Of a stretch of 64,000 nucleotides of DNA, positions 52,706 through 62,224 are shown piece after piece (position 1 is the first letter of the stretch; every line of letters begins with the position of its first letter). This stretch comes from an uncultured Lachnospiraceae bacterium (GTDB lineage Bacteria > Bacillota > Clostridia > Lachnospirales > Lachnospiraceae). A model generated the notes under the pieces. It was given only the letters and a program-made list of their open reading frames with translations. It made no database searches and was not told the origin of the DNA. The position numbers were made by a program, and so were the translations under genes. Location of the stretch: positions 1-64,000 of the forward strand of contig CALWLN010000032.1 of assembly GCA_944381535.1 (NCBI GenBank), in the 5' to 3' direction.

Positions 52706-54391
52706 TTACTTATACATACGGTCATATACTGTCTGAACCGTCTCCACCCAGGTGGCTTCGCCAATATTGTCCAGCTCACTTAAGTAAGAATCCCATTGAG
52801 CATCCAGATCAATGTTCCCGCTCAACACATTGGCCTTGAACTCATCTACGTAATTGAAAAGACTGGTCTCAATATCGCCGATGGCATCTCTCTCTTCCGT
52901 TGTAAAAATCAATACGGTGGCCGTCTCATCGGGGTTATGCCCTGAAGTCTGATACAGTGCCAGGCCTGCATTCAGATTCTTCCGGTATGTGGTAAGAGTC
53001 TCCTCCGTATAGGCAAGGCCGTTGGCGATGGAATACTGACGGACGTAGGGTCCAAGCTGCAACCAGCAGGCATTCTGTGCTTCAGAGCCTCCCCAGAAGG
53101 TAGCATCATCGTATGCCACGATGGAGATATCATAGCCCTCCATGCCGCACACATAATCAGAGGCATTTTCTACATTTTCAATATAATCCCAGTTTACGCC
53201 TTCTTCTCCCCAGCGTGTCAGAATGCCGAGATGCTCGCTGCTGAGCATATCTCCCAAGCGGAATGCCGCTTCAGGATTCTGGCAGTTGGCGGTGATCAGG
53301 AAGGTGGCCTCAGCTGAGGATGGACGGAAGGTGGAATAGTTGACGCCATCCGGTCCGGTCAGGGAATCAATGCAGATATAATCATCCATACGTGTCTCTG
53401 CATGGCTGGCCGCCATCCAGCAGAAGGCAAATACGGTAGGCTCCTCGCTGTTCAAAAGGGTCTTGAACTGAGCGTCATCCATGGTCAGGCTTTCCGAGAG
53501 AATCAGACCCTCATCAAACAATCTATGGATATAGTCTAAGCCTTCCTTCCACTCCTCTGTACTGAAGGCAGTGGAAACCGTGCCGTCCTCTACCACCTTG
53601 TATTGAGGATCTCCTGCATATACGAAGGCGTTCATCAGGTAGTTAAAGTAAACGTTAAAGCTTCCGATGCCGCCCAGCAGGCCAATCTCATCTGCCTTGC
53701 CGTTCCCGTTTAGGTCTGTCTCGCTCACAGCCTTCAGCACCTCATAAAATTCCTCTGTGGTGGTAGGAACATCCATTTCGAGGGCATCCAGCCAGGGCTT
53801 ATAAATCCACATTTTGTGTGGATATTCATTTCCATAGGACTGGTTAAAGCTGGCCAACGCATATAAGTTTCCATCCGGGCAGGTAATCTGATCCGTATAC
53901 CTTACTCCGGTCCGCTCATACGCTTCGTTAATATTGACAGCAAGCTCCGGATCATTGTAATAATCCGTCAGAGGAATGATGGTTTCTGCCTGGGCATATT
54001 CCCATACATTTGCGGGAGAAAAATATCCGATGATCACATCCGGAAGGTCACTGATATCTCCTACCGTCAAGGCTGTGCTGACTTTCGTTCCATAATCAGC
54101 AGAAGGCATCACTTCAAATTCCAGATCAAAATTTCCTTCCTCTTCCAATAGAAGTGTTTGAAGATTTGTCTCCCAGTCCTGAATCCGGAGATTCTCCTGT
54201 ACCCAGATCTTCAGCTTTGTTGGTTCCCCTGTTTCCGCGCTGCCCTGGTTACTGTCCTGGTCGTCCTGGCCATCCTGTGTCTGCTGCTGTCCCCCCTGGC
54301 TGTCATCATCTTCATTACTGCTTCCGCATCCTGCAAGGACACTTACCACACACGCTGCCGCAAGGGTTAAAGCTAACAATTTTTTCTTCAT
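52706..54391 (-). CDS. Extracellular solute-binding lipoprotein (locus 2)
   Basis: A 561-residue lipoprotein with lipobox LAGC (19-22) and a long Asp/Gln/Ser-rich tether (25-55). The body (ETNLQTLLLEEEGNFDLEFE, GYFSPANVWEYAQ) is of the LipO/YtcQ-type family 1 class. First gene of the locus 2 operon and divergent from the AraC regulator. Probably binds a xylan- or related oligosaccharide, judging by GH10 downstream (inference). Confidence 0.93.
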   Translation of the reverse strand: MKKKLLALTLAAACVVSVLAGCGSSNEDDDSQGGQQQTQDGQDDQDSNQGSAETGEPTKLKIWVQENLRIQDWETNLQTLLLEEEGNFDLEFEVMPSADYGTKVSTALTVGDISDLPDVIIGYFSPANVWEYAQAETIIPLTDYYNDPELAVNINEAYERTGVRYTDQITCPDGNLYALASFNQSYGNEYPHKMWIYKPWLDALEMDVPTTTEEFYEVLKAVSETDLNGNGKADEIGLLGGIGSFNVYFNYLMNAFVYAGDPQYKVVEDGTVSTAFSTEEWKEGLDYIHRLFDEGLILSESLTMDDAQFKTLLNSEEPTVFAFCWMAASHAETRMDDYICIDSLTGPDGVNYSTFRPSSAEATFLITANCQNPEAAFRLGDMLSSEHLGILTRWGEEGVNWDYIENVENASDYVCGMEGYDISIVAYDDATFWGGSEAQNACWLQLGPYVRQYSIANGLAYTEETLTTYRKNLNAGLALYQTSGHNPDETATVLIFTTEERDAIGDIETSLFNYVDEFKANVLSGNIDLDAQWDSYLSELDNIGEATWVETVQTVYDRMYK

Positions 54392-54597
54392 AATCGTTCT
54401 TTCTCCTCCTTGGTTGTTCTTAATTGTTTGTTTTTGTTGTTCATGATATCACCTGACATGTCTTTTCGTGATGGTTCAAGTATAGCGAACACCCGTCCAT
54501 CCTGCAAGTTTCCATTCAGAAAGCCTTTGATTCTTGCAAAAGCCACAGGTGTTTTTCTTTTTTTCCAATCCTTTTCAAAATGCAATGGCCATTTTCC

Positions 54598-54626
54598 TTG
54601 ATAGCCTCTGCCTTTCTTGCTATACT
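54598..54626 (+). promoter_or_regulatory. Promoter of the locus 2 AraC gene
   Basis: TTGATA (54598-54603), a 17-nt spacer and TATACT (54621-54626), 70 nt before the start. The rest of the 304-nt divergent gap (54392-54695) shows a TATACT box for the leftward operon near 54470 without a good -35, as in activator-dependent promoters, and no gene. Confidence 0.6.
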
Positions 54627-54695
54627 TCTTATTATGATGAACATTCTGTTAATCATCCATGAACTTTTTTATCAAAGGAAAGGCTGAACTCATCC

Positions 54696-56924
54696 ATGAA
54701 AACTAAAATACACAACATTTTTACCCATAATATCTTATTGCAGATCGTAAGCTGCTTCCTGATCTTTGCCGTCCTGTCCAACCTCATCTATCTTCCCTGC
54801 TACTTTTATGTGAAGAGCATGAACCGTAAAACCGTAATGGATCACCTGCAATACCAGCTGGAAAACGGCATGGATACCCTGGACACCTCCATTGAGGCCT
54901 CCTTCAATCTTTCCAACACCCTGTCCATGCTCTCCAGTCAGTACAGAGGCCTCTATTATGAACGTGCCGATTTTGACGATCTGGCATTAAACCTGCTGCG
55001 GAATACCGTGAGCAACTATCTTCTGCCCTTTGGCGATATCACCGAGTTTGGCCTTACGGCGGATGATACTCTGCTGTTTACAAAGAGCAGGATTTACTAT
55101 GAATTAGACCCTCTCTCCTTTGCACATTATTTTTCCTGCGAGGATGAGGACTACCTAAGCTCCTTCTCCGGCTCCTACTGTGTGCTGCCGGCTACCTTGT
55201 TTTCCACCTATGACCGCATCCAGGACTATGAAGCCATCACCATGGGCTGGCGCTGGTACAAAAGCAATATGTACTTTTTTGCCCACTATTCCCTGGATGA
55301 CCTGTTTGCCCTTTTCGCAAGTCCGGAGGCTCTGGAGTCCTGCTATCTGGCCATCTATTGCGGCGACCAGCTCCTGGCGGAAAACGGCAGTCCCCTGCCG
55401 GTGGAGGCCGAAACGCTGACGGCCACCAGCAGCAACCAGTTGAACATCCGGGTCCTCCTTATGCCCTCCGACAGCTATCTCCAGCAGAACATGACCCATA
55501 TGACGCAGCTTGTCCGTATCTTCATCACTGCGGTCCTGCTGGCAACCTTCCTGTGGATTCTGGTTTTCACCCTTCTGATGTGGCGACCCTTCCGGAATAT
55601 CCACAAGGCCCTGCACAGCACCGGACATCTTCCGGCGGAGAATGCCGGAAAATTTTTCACCAACGCCCTTATCAGCGACATTACACGGCTGGGAACCCAG
55701 TTGTCGGACTACGAGCACCTGCTGGAGGAGCAAAAGGAACGCATGCGCACCCACATTTTCGAGAAAGCCCTGTACCGGGGCGTGTACAGCGAAGAGGCAC
55801 AGGCTTCCTTCTACGGGGCCTTTCCCGATTTTCCCGGGAAATGGCGTCTTGCCCAGATTCAGTATGCAAAGGAGCTTGAGACCGGAGACTTTGAGACTGA
55901 GACCGGAGATTTTGCTACTGAGACCGGAGACTTTGAGACTAAATCCGGGAACTTTGAGACCGAGGTGAATGAGGACACTGATTTGGGGGACGCCGGTTCC
56001 GGGATTTTCCAGTCCATTTTGCTCCATCAGCTTCAATCCGGCCTTCCGGACCTTCTCCTGCTTCCCCAGGACCAGGATACCCTGCTTGTATTGGTCCCTC
56101 TGCCCCAGGAGGGAAGGGTGGACGAAACGCTGAAGGACCTGTGCCGGCTTGTGGGAAAACAGCACCATTTTTCCGTCAGCATTTTGTTCAGCAGAGCCTA
56201 TGAAGACCCTGTGTTTCTGGTGGACGCCCTGCAAGAGCTGGAATATGAAGGCTTCTCCACTGCTTCCCAGGTTCAGAGTCTCTCCATACAGCAGCTGCAG
56301 GCCATTTACTCCGCCCTGCAATGCGGCGACGATAAAACTGCGATTCATGTGCTAAAGAGCGGCACTGCCAGAATGCTTGCCACAGGCGACCAGTTCGCTG
56401 CGCAGTTCACTCACCGCCTGTTAAATTGTTTTCTGATTCACCTTAAATTGGAAAATAACAGCTTATTGAATATACCGATTCCGACCTATCGGCCGGATAA
56501 GATACGTAAACTCTATGAAGAAAAATTGCCGGAATGCTTTACGCAGATTGCCGGATGTCTGAAGCAACAGCATGCGGAAGAGACGGAAAAACTGAACCAG
56601 GATATTCTTGATTTTATACAGGCCAACCTTACAAACCAGCAGCTTAGCGTAACCCTGGTGGCGGAGGAATTTCACATCTCCGCCCCCACCCTGCAGAAAC
56701 GCATAAGCACCTGCACCCACATGACCTTCTCCGCCTACGTGGAGACTGCCCGGATGGAGAAGGCCCGGCAGCTTCTTAAGGATACCAACGCCACCGTCAA
56801 GGAAATTGCGGAGGAGACGGGCTACATCAGCACCAATTCCTTCTACCGGGCCTACAAACGCCGCTACGGGGAACCGCCTCTGACCTATCGAAACCAGGAG
56901 GAGACGCCCCGGAAGTCCTCGTAA
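54696..56924 (+). CDS. Membrane-anchored AraC family regulator (locus 2)
   Basis: A 742-residue sensor-regulator: membrane helix about 12-40, extracytoplasmic sensor to about 265, second helix about 268-293, a long cytoplasmic linker, and an AraC domain about 635-735 with two helix-turn-helix units (SVTLVAEEFHISAPTLQKRI and TVKEIAEETGYISTNSFYRA). Residues about 395-422 carry a seven-residue ETGDFET repeat from a 21-bp tandem repeat. It would activate the divergent SBP-permease operon. It ends 23 nt from the convergent SDR gene. Confidence 0.92.
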   Translation: MKTKIHNIFTHNILLQIVSCFLIFAVLSNLIYLPCYFYVKSMNRKTVMDHLQYQLENGMDTLDTSIEASFNLSNTLSMLSSQYRGLYYERADFDDLALNLLRNTVSNYLLPFGDITEFGLTADDTLLFTKSRIYYELDPLSFAHYFSCEDEDYLSSFSGSYCVLPATLFSTYDRIQDYEAITMGWRWYKSNMYFFAHYSLDDLFALFASPEALESCYLAIYCGDQLLAENGSPLPVEAETLTATSSNQLNIRVLLMPSDSYLQQNMTHMTQLVRIFITAVLLATFLWILVFTLLMWRPFRNIHKALHSTGHLPAENAGKFFTNALISDITRLGTQLSDYEHLLEEQKERMRTHIFEKALYRGVYSEEAQASFYGAFPDFPGKWRLAQIQYAKELETGDFETETGDFATETGDFETKSGNFETEVNEDTDLGDAGSGIFQSILLHQLQSGLPDLLLLPQDQDTLLVLVPLPQEGRVDETLKDLCRLVGKQHHFSVSILFSRAYEDPVFLVDALQELEYEGFSTASQVQSLSIQQLQAIYSALQCGDDKTAIHVLKSGTARMLATGDQFAAQFTHRLLNCFLIHLKLENNSLLNIPIPTYRPDKIRKLYEEKLPECFTQIAGCLKQQHAEETEKLNQDILDFIQANLTNQQLSVTLVAEEFHISAPTLQKRISTCTHMTFSAYVETARMEKARQLLKDTNATVKEIAEETGYISTNSFYRAYKRRYGEPPLTYRNQEETPRKSS
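55878..55961 (+). repeat. 21-bp tandem repeat inside the AraC gene
   Basis: Four units of GAGACCGGAGACTTTGAGAC(T) at 55878-55898, 55899-55919, 55920-55940 and 55941-55961; units 1 and 3 are identical, 2 differs slightly and 4 is more diverged. In frame, coding ETGDFET. Likely length-variable. Confidence 0.9.
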
Positions 56925-56946
56925 ATGCCAGGGGACCCTTCGGCTC

Positions 56947-57714
56947 TTATGACTCCGGAACCACAGGGTAAAGCTGAATCATATTTCCCCCGTCAACGGT
57001 AAGCTCCGCGCCTGTGGTATTGCGGGACTCACCGCTTCCCAGATACCAGGCCGCGTTCGCGATATCCTCAAATTCGGCGATATCCCCAAGGGGTGTATAG
57101 TTGGAGGGAGCGCTCCTGCAATTGTTGTAATTATTCTCCCAGCGGACGGTCTTGATCATACCGGGAAGCACGGCATTTACCCGGATATTATATTTCCCCC
57201 AGTCAAGGGCCATGGCGCGCATCATGCCCAGAGCTCCGCTCTTGGAAGCGCTGTAGGCGATGCGGTTGGGAATGGCCCGGTATGCCGTATTGGAGTTGAT
57301 AAAAACGATGGCGCCGCCTCCTGCCTCCTTCATCTGAAGAGCCGCCTGTCTTGCAAGCATGAAATTCCAGGTGATGTTTGTGTTTATGACCTCTATAAAC
57401 TCCTTCACACCAACGGTAAGTCCCTCCTGGCCAATTCCCAGATTCGCGGCGTTTAACACAAGGCAGCTCAGGGAAAATCCCCTGGCCTTTATATCCGCGA
57501 AGATTTCCTTCACGTTCTCCTCGTCCAATACAGCCATGGCATAGCCCCTCGCCTTCACATGGTAGTCAGCCGCGATCCGGTCGGCCGCCCTCTGGGCATT
57601 TTCCCTGTCGCGGCTCCCAATGATCACATGATAATTTTCTCTCGCGAAGCGGGCGGCAATGGCATAGCCGGTTCCGTTTGTTGCGCCTGTTACAAATACC
57701 GTTTTTTTGTTCAT
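56947..57714 (-). CDS. SDR family oxidoreductase (locus 3)
   Basis: A 255-residue short-chain dehydrogenase with cofactor motif TGATNGTGYAIA, VLNAANLG, and catalytic YxxxK in IAYSASKSG after the Ser in VFINSN. Paralogous along its length to the locus 2 SDR. Last gene of the MBL-dehydratase-SDR operon, 60 nt behind the dehydratase. Probably oxidises a sugar to a lactone or aldonate, or an aldonate at another carbon (inference). Confidence 0.93.
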   Translation of the reverse strand: MNKKTVFVTGATNGTGYAIAARFARENYHVIIGSRDRENAQRAADRIAADYHVKARGYAMAVLDEENVKEIFADIKARGFSLSCLVLNAANLGIGQEGLTVGVKEFIEVINTNITWNFMLARQAALQMKEAGGGAIVFINSNTAYRAIPNRIAYSASKSGALGMMRAMALDWGKYNIRVNAVLPGMIKTVRWENNYNNCRSAPSNYTPLGDIAEFEDIANAAWYLGSGESRNTTGAELTVDGGNMIQLYPVVPES

Positions 57715-57774
57715 TCCTGCTTCCTCTTTTCCGTCAATGGATTTCGAAATAACTGGCCGCTTCCGGCAAGTGTT

Positions 57775-58935
57775 TTAAAAATAAAAGGCCGTTTCCGGCG
57801 GACGGATCTGGGTCAGTTCCCCGGTATAATGGCGAAGGGTATGGGGGCGGTAGGGGTGTTCTAAGCAGGCCGCCTCATTTATCTCAATGCCAAGACCGGG
57901 CTTATCCGGAATCGTAATATAACCGTCTTTATATTCCAGCGCCTCATTGCTGATGGTATTGCGGTAGGCAACGTCCGAATACATGATCTCCAGAATGGTA
58001 AAATTCGGACTGCACGCCGCCATCTGGAGGGTTGCGGCGTTGGCCACGGGACCGCTGGGATTGTGGGGCGCAAAGCCCAGATAGTAAGCCTCCGACATGG
58101 CACCGATCTTGCGAAGCTCACCGATACCTCCCGCGTGGCTGACATCGGGCTGGATGAAATCAGCGCACCGCTTCTCAAACAGTTCCCGGTAGCCGTAGCG
58201 GGTATAAAGCCTCTCTCCGGCGGAAATCGGAACCGGGGACTTCTTTTTCACCTCCAGCAGCGCGTCTAGGCTGTCCGGTGGCGTGGGTTCCTCCAGCCAC
58301 ATGGGATGAAACCGCTCCAGCTCCCGGGCAATTTTAATGCCGGTCGCGATATTGAATCTGCCGTGGGCTTCAATCAGCAGGTCCATCTCCTCCCCCACGG
58401 CCTCCCGGACAGCCGCCACACATTCCATGGCATCGCTTAACTCTTTGTTAGAAATCTCAAGATAAGCCTTCCCAAAGGGGTCCCATTTGAGGGCGGTCAC
58501 GCCCCGCTTTGCGGCAATACGGGCCTTCTTGGCGAATTCCGAGGGCGTCCTGGCTCCCGCGAACCATCCATTTACATAAATCCGCACCTTATCATGGACT
58601 TTACCGCCCAACAGCTGGTACACCGGAACGCCAAGGGTCTTGCCCAGGATATCCCACAGAGCGATCTCCACCCCGGACAGCGCGGACATCAATACCGCAC
58701 CGCCTCTCCAATAGGCGTCCCGGTAAATGCTGTGCCAGTGGCTCTCGATATCCAGAGGCTTTTTGCCCACCAGATATTCCCGGATACTTTCAATCGCCCC
58801 CACCAGAGCCTGTTCCTTGTACTCCAGAGTAGCTTCGCCCACGCCGTCAATCCCTTCGTCCGTATAGACCTTCACAAACACCCAGTTTGTGCGATAGCAG
58901 TCCACCACAAAGGTTTTTACGTCTGTTACTTTCAT
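57775..58935 (-). CDS. Enolase-superfamily sugar-acid dehydratase (galactonate dehydratase-like)
   Basis: A 386-residue mandelate racemase family enzyme. N-terminal capping domain with KTFVVDCYRTNWVFVKVYTD, then the barrel with H191 in IEAHGRFN, E216 in WLEEPTP, E241 in SAGERLY, IQPDVSHAGGIGE and H291 in FAPHNPSGP. The HxN/GER/HNPSGP set resembles galactonate dehydratase-type members. ATG at 58935 follows GGAGGA; the frame is open to 59046 but that overlaps the lactonase gene. Acts between lactonase and aldolase steps if the pathway proposal is right. Confidence 0.9.
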   Translation of the reverse strand: MKVTDVKTFVVDCYRTNWVFVKVYTDEGIDGVGEATLEYKEQALVGAIESIREYLVGKKPLDIESHWHSIYRDAYWRGGAVLMSALSGVEIALWDILGKTLGVPVYQLLGGKVHDKVRIYVNGWFAGARTPSEFAKKARIAAKRGVTALKWDPFGKAYLEISNKELSDAMECVAAVREAVGEEMDLLIEAHGRFNIATGIKIARELERFHPMWLEEPTPPDSLDALLEVKKKSPVPISAGERLYTRYGYRELFEKRCADFIQPDVSHAGGIGELRKIGAMSEAYYLGFAPHNPSGPVANAATLQMAACSPNFTILEIMYSDVAYRNTISNEALEYKDGYITIPDKPGLGIEINEAACLEHPYRPHTLRHYTGELTQIRPPETAFYF

Positions 58936-58960
58936 ATATGAAATCCTCCTCCCGAAAATG

Positions 58961-59635
58961 TTACAGCGGTATTTCCCGGAAAATCCGGGGTATGATTCTG
59001 CCTTCGCACTGAAACCCCTCCGGGTCCAGATCATCCAGCATCCCAAAGTGAACGGGAACCACCTTCTTCGCCTTACACCTTGCCGCGAAGCGAGCGGCGT
59101 CTGCCATGTTCATGTTATTTCCGGCCCCGTTAATGGGTAGAAACACTACATCAATCTGCTCCGGCAGATCCCCAAATATCGCTTCATTGTACAGGGTATC
59201 TCCTGTGATATAAAAGGTTTTCCCCTCCGCCTCTAAAATAACTCCGATGGCTGAGGGGTCCGAATGCTCCGCCTTTACTGCTTTTACAAGAAGCCCCTCC
59301 CCCAGCGTCACCTCCGTCCATCGGTTAAACATAATATAATTATGTCCCGGTCCATAGGTACGAAGTGTTTTCCAGGCGTCTGACGGCGCCAGCACCTGCA
59401 GCCCGCTGGTGTTCATCAGAAGAGGCTGTAACGTCTCCTGGTCCATGTGATCCACATGGCTGTGGGTACAGATCACCGCCTCCGGCTTCAGTTCCCGAAA
59501 CGCAGGTTCTACCGGGACGCGCCTTCTCTCTCCGCCAAGCTTTTCCACGCTATTGGAAAAATAAGGATCTATCATGATCCGGTATCCCTCCACATCAAAC
59601 AGCAGCCCTGCCTGGCCCAACCATATTACCTTCAT
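58961..59635 (-). CDS. MBL-fold hydrolase (UlaG-like lactonase candidate)
   Basis: A 224-residue metallo-beta-lactamase fold protein. Metal motif H58-x-H60-x-D62-H63 in CTHSHVDHMD, a further His in AEHSDPSAIG, and GDTLYN. Start MKVIWLGQAGLLFDVEG. UlaG-like members hydrolyse sugar lactones such as ascorbate-6-phosphate, and the neighbouring dehydrogenase and dehydratase fit a lactonase. First gene of the operon, divergent from the AraC gene. A truncated twin lies at 46522. Confidence 0.88.
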   Translation of the reverse strand: MKVIWLGQAGLLFDVEGYRIMIDPYFSNSVEKLGGERRRVPVEPAFRELKPEAVICTHSHVDHMDQETLQPLLMNTSGLQVLAPSDAWKTLRTYGPGHNYIMFNRWTEVTLGEGLLVKAVKAEHSDPSAIGVILEAEGKTFYITGDTLYNEAIFGDLPEQIDVVFLPINGAGNNMNMADAARFAARCKAKKVVPVHFGMLDDLDPEGFQCEGRIIPRIFREIPL

Positions 59636-59821
59636 AGCATATCCCTCCTTGATTTTTTGCGGCTCCTATATTAAAATAGAAGTGCCACAAGAATAGTTTA
59701 CCTTTATATACAAGAGTTTTATATAAAAATTGTATCCTTTTCTATCAGAATATTAACCTCCCCGTTGTTTTCCGGCGGGGCTTCCTGGCATTTTCAGACC
59801 CGGAAGGAAGGGAGCCAAAGA

Positions 59822-60622
59822 ATGAGTGAGCTTATTTTACCCAAAATCGTTAATGCCGGAATTTATGACGCAAGTACGGCCCACAAAAACAAAACAGAAA
59901 CCAGGAAACGCCGCGTATCTCTTTTTGAACTGGAGATACCCATGGAAAACGGCGGGGTATCCCATATCAATGACATGGAATACCCCATTTTTTCTGATCA
60001 CGTGATCTGCGGAAAACCGGGACAACTACGTTATACCATGCTTCCCTTCCGTTGCTATTTTGTACACCTGCTAGTGGAAAAAGGGAGCCTATATGAGTAT
60101 CTTTCGATTCTGCCCGACCATTTTCAAGTGCCGGAGCGGGAAAAATACTGCCAGCTTTTTTCTGATATCATAACAGCCTTCTCCTTTCCCTCCGAAGGCA
60201 GCGAGATTTATCTTGCCGGAAAGGTCCTGCATCTGATTTATTCCCTCTGTAAAGACAGAAACGGAGTAAGCGGCAGCAACTATTCCTGGAATTCTCTGAT
60301 TTCCGAGGCCATTTCCTACATGGACGAGCATTATTCCGAGAATCCCCGGTTATCTGATATCGCTGCCGCCCTAAACATCAGCCCCATCTATTTCCACCGG
60401 ATGTTTTGCGCTGCTACCGGGCAGTCTCCCTACCAATACCTGTTGGATAAAAAGCTTGCCTACGCCAGGAAAATGCTTCTTACCACACCACTTCCGCTCT
60501 CTGATATCGCCCTAAGAGCCGGATTTTCCTCCCAGTCCCATTTCGGCTCGGTCTTTAAGAAGGAAACAGGGAAAACGCCGCTTCAATACCGGAAGGAAAT
60601 GTACCGGACCTATCCGGAATGA
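59822..60622 (+). CDS. AraC family transcriptional regulator (locus 3)
   Basis: A 266-residue soluble regulator: a cupin-type effector domain (about 1-160) and an AraC DNA-binding domain (about 165-260) with RLSDIAAALNISPIYFHRMF and PLSDIALRAGFSSQSHFGSV. No membrane segment, unlike the two other AraC proteins here. ATG at 59822 follows GAAGGGAG; the open frame to 59765 lacks support. Divergent from the MBL operon and convergent with the GH-A gene, whose stop is 3 nt away. Confidence 0.93.
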   Translation: MSELILPKIVNAGIYDASTAHKNKTETRKRRVSLFELEIPMENGGVSHINDMEYPIFSDHVICGKPGQLRYTMLPFRCYFVHLLVEKGSLYEYLSILPDHFQVPEREKYCQLFSDIITAFSFPSEGSEIYLAGKVLHLIYSLCKDRNGVSGSNYSWNSLISEAISYMDEHYSENPRLSDIAAALNISPIYFHRMFCAATGQSPYQYLLDKKLAYARKMLLTTPLPLSDIALRAGFSSQSHFGSVFKKETGKTPLQYRKEMYRTYPE

Positions 60623-60625
60623 CAT

Positions 60626-62035
60626 TCAGCCGCAAAAATCCCCAAAGGTGAGAAACAGCGGGTAATCCAGAAGCGGCAGGTTTTTGAACTGCCAGCGGTA
60701 TTCCCCGTGGGACTCACACATGGATTCCGGCAGGCGATAGATCATGCCGGTCATGGGGTCCACCAACCGGACCTTACCGGGAAGCCCAGCGCTCTGAAAG
60801 GACAGGGTGGATTCACAGGTGGTCGTCATTAAATTCGTTGCGTTCCAATAGGCATAGGCGGCAGAACCGTTGGGTTTCCGGAATCCTCTGGTGACAATCG
60901 TAGGGTCCGTACAATCCATACCAAAAATCCGCCGGGACTCAAGGCACTCCTTTTTTACAGGAAGTTCCGCCGCATACACCTCTTCCGCAAACATAGACGC
61001 CAGATTCCGCAGCGCATAATAGGAGGGTTTCGGCGTATATGTGCCAACACTACGGCCATCTTCATCGAAATCCGCGCTCAGAACGCCGAAATATCCATAA
61101 TCCAGATAAGAAGCTTTATCATCCACCTTGCCATTCAGCGCCTCAATCATGTCCATGCAGGAGAAATACGACGTAAACAATACCTCCGTGCTTAAGTCCA
61201 TCACCGTGTGGCGCAGTAACTGCTTGGCCTGCTTTAATTCGTTCCAGCTTCCCCCGGCAAGAGCTCCCGCGCCGTCGCCGCGGGATTGGGAACCGCTTTC
61301 TCCCTGAACCACCTTCATCCCGGGATTGTAACAACGCCCAAGGGCCCCGAGGGTCCGGACCGTCTCCGGAATCCTTGTCTCGTCCGGCGTATACTCATGG
61401 TAGCTTAAGGCGTCCACAGCCTCCCCCATTCCTGCCAGCAGGGCTTCATCCGCATAGTGTAGATTCCGCATGGCAAAGGCTCCGCCAATGACCCGGGCCT
61501 CCGGGTCAGCCTTGCGGAGGGCTTTGGCCGTTGCGCTGGCGAATTGTCCGTACTGCGCGGCATTCACCTGGTGATTCCAGCTATATCCCAAATCCGGCTC
61601 ATTCCAGACCTCATACCAGGTAATCCGCCCCGCAAAATGCCTGGCAACCGCAGTTACATAATTTTCCCATCCTCTTTGATCCTCTTCATTATAAATGGGC
61701 GGTATGCCCACTGCGCCGAATATTTTTTTCGCTTCTTCATCATACAGACTGTTCCCATAGCACAGGCACAACCAGGGCTTTAGTCCTCTTTGCAGCAAAT
61801 TGTCCACCACCGCGTCCAGCCAGGCAAAATCATATTCTCCCTTTACCTTCTCCGTTCTGGCCCAGCCCGACTGGATACGGACCCATTTTACGCCAAGCTC
61901 CGCCACCCTGTCGTAAGCCTTGTCGGGATCAAACACGCCGCGGTCAAGCTTTTCAAACCCGATACCGATACGGGACTGGCCTACCTCCGTGGAATGTCTG
62001 GCCTTAATCCGGCCATCTTGAATCAATCGTTCCAT
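60626..62035 (-). CDS. GH39-like (clan GH-A) glycosidase
   Basis: A 469-residue TIM-barrel glycosidase without signal peptide. The acid/base is E146 in EVWNEPDLG and the candidate nucleophile E246 in VVQGESGS, the GH-A layout. The start RIGIGFEKLDRGVFDPDKAY and ELGVKWVRIQSGWA resemble GH39 or a GH5-type relative; the family is not certain. The last 100 residues form a beta domain. RBS GGGAGG 12 nt before the ATG. Confidence 0.82.
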   Translation of the reverse strand: MERLIQDGRIKARHSTEVGQSRIGIGFEKLDRGVFDPDKAYDRVAELGVKWVRIQSGWARTEKVKGEYDFAWLDAVVDNLLQRGLKPWLCLCYGNSLYDEEAKKIFGAVGIPPIYNEEDQRGWENYVTAVARHFAGRITWYEVWNEPDLGYSWNHQVNAAQYGQFASATAKALRKADPEARVIGGAFAMRNLHYADEALLAGMGEAVDALSYHEYTPDETRIPETVRTLGALGRCYNPGMKVVQGESGSQSRGDGAGALAGGSWNELKQAKQLLRHTVMDLSTEVLFTSYFSCMDMIEALNGKVDDKASYLDYGYFGVLSADFDEDGRSVGTYTPKPSYYALRNLASMFAEEVYAAELPVKKECLESRRIFGMDCTDPTIVTRGFRKPNGSAAYAYWNATNLMTTTCESTLSFQSAGLPGKVRLVDPMTGMIYRLPESMCESHGEYRWQFKNLPLLDYPLFLTFGDFCG

Positions 62036-62224
62036 CGCATCATTTACCTCCCATTCTTGTAATAATACAATCCTGCCTTGTGTATTATCTTAAGCGCAGG
62101 TACAGTGGATAGTACTTTTCCACCGTATGATATAATCTTATCCTGATTCCTTTGGAAGTTCTATAAATTTGTTAGGTATTTTTATCAAAATCTTAACTTT
62201 TAACAGGTATACAATCCGAATGAC

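Noticed and set aside
55155..56348. 397-codon leftward frame opposite the locus 2 AraC gene
   Set aside because: Antisense to a well-supported regulator; the product is a Gly/Gln-rich mirror with repeats from the minisatellite, not a family I know.
59765..59821. Upstream start of the locus 3 AraC protein
   Set aside because: The additional 19 residues are not family-like and the ATG lacks an RBS; ATG at 59822 is better.
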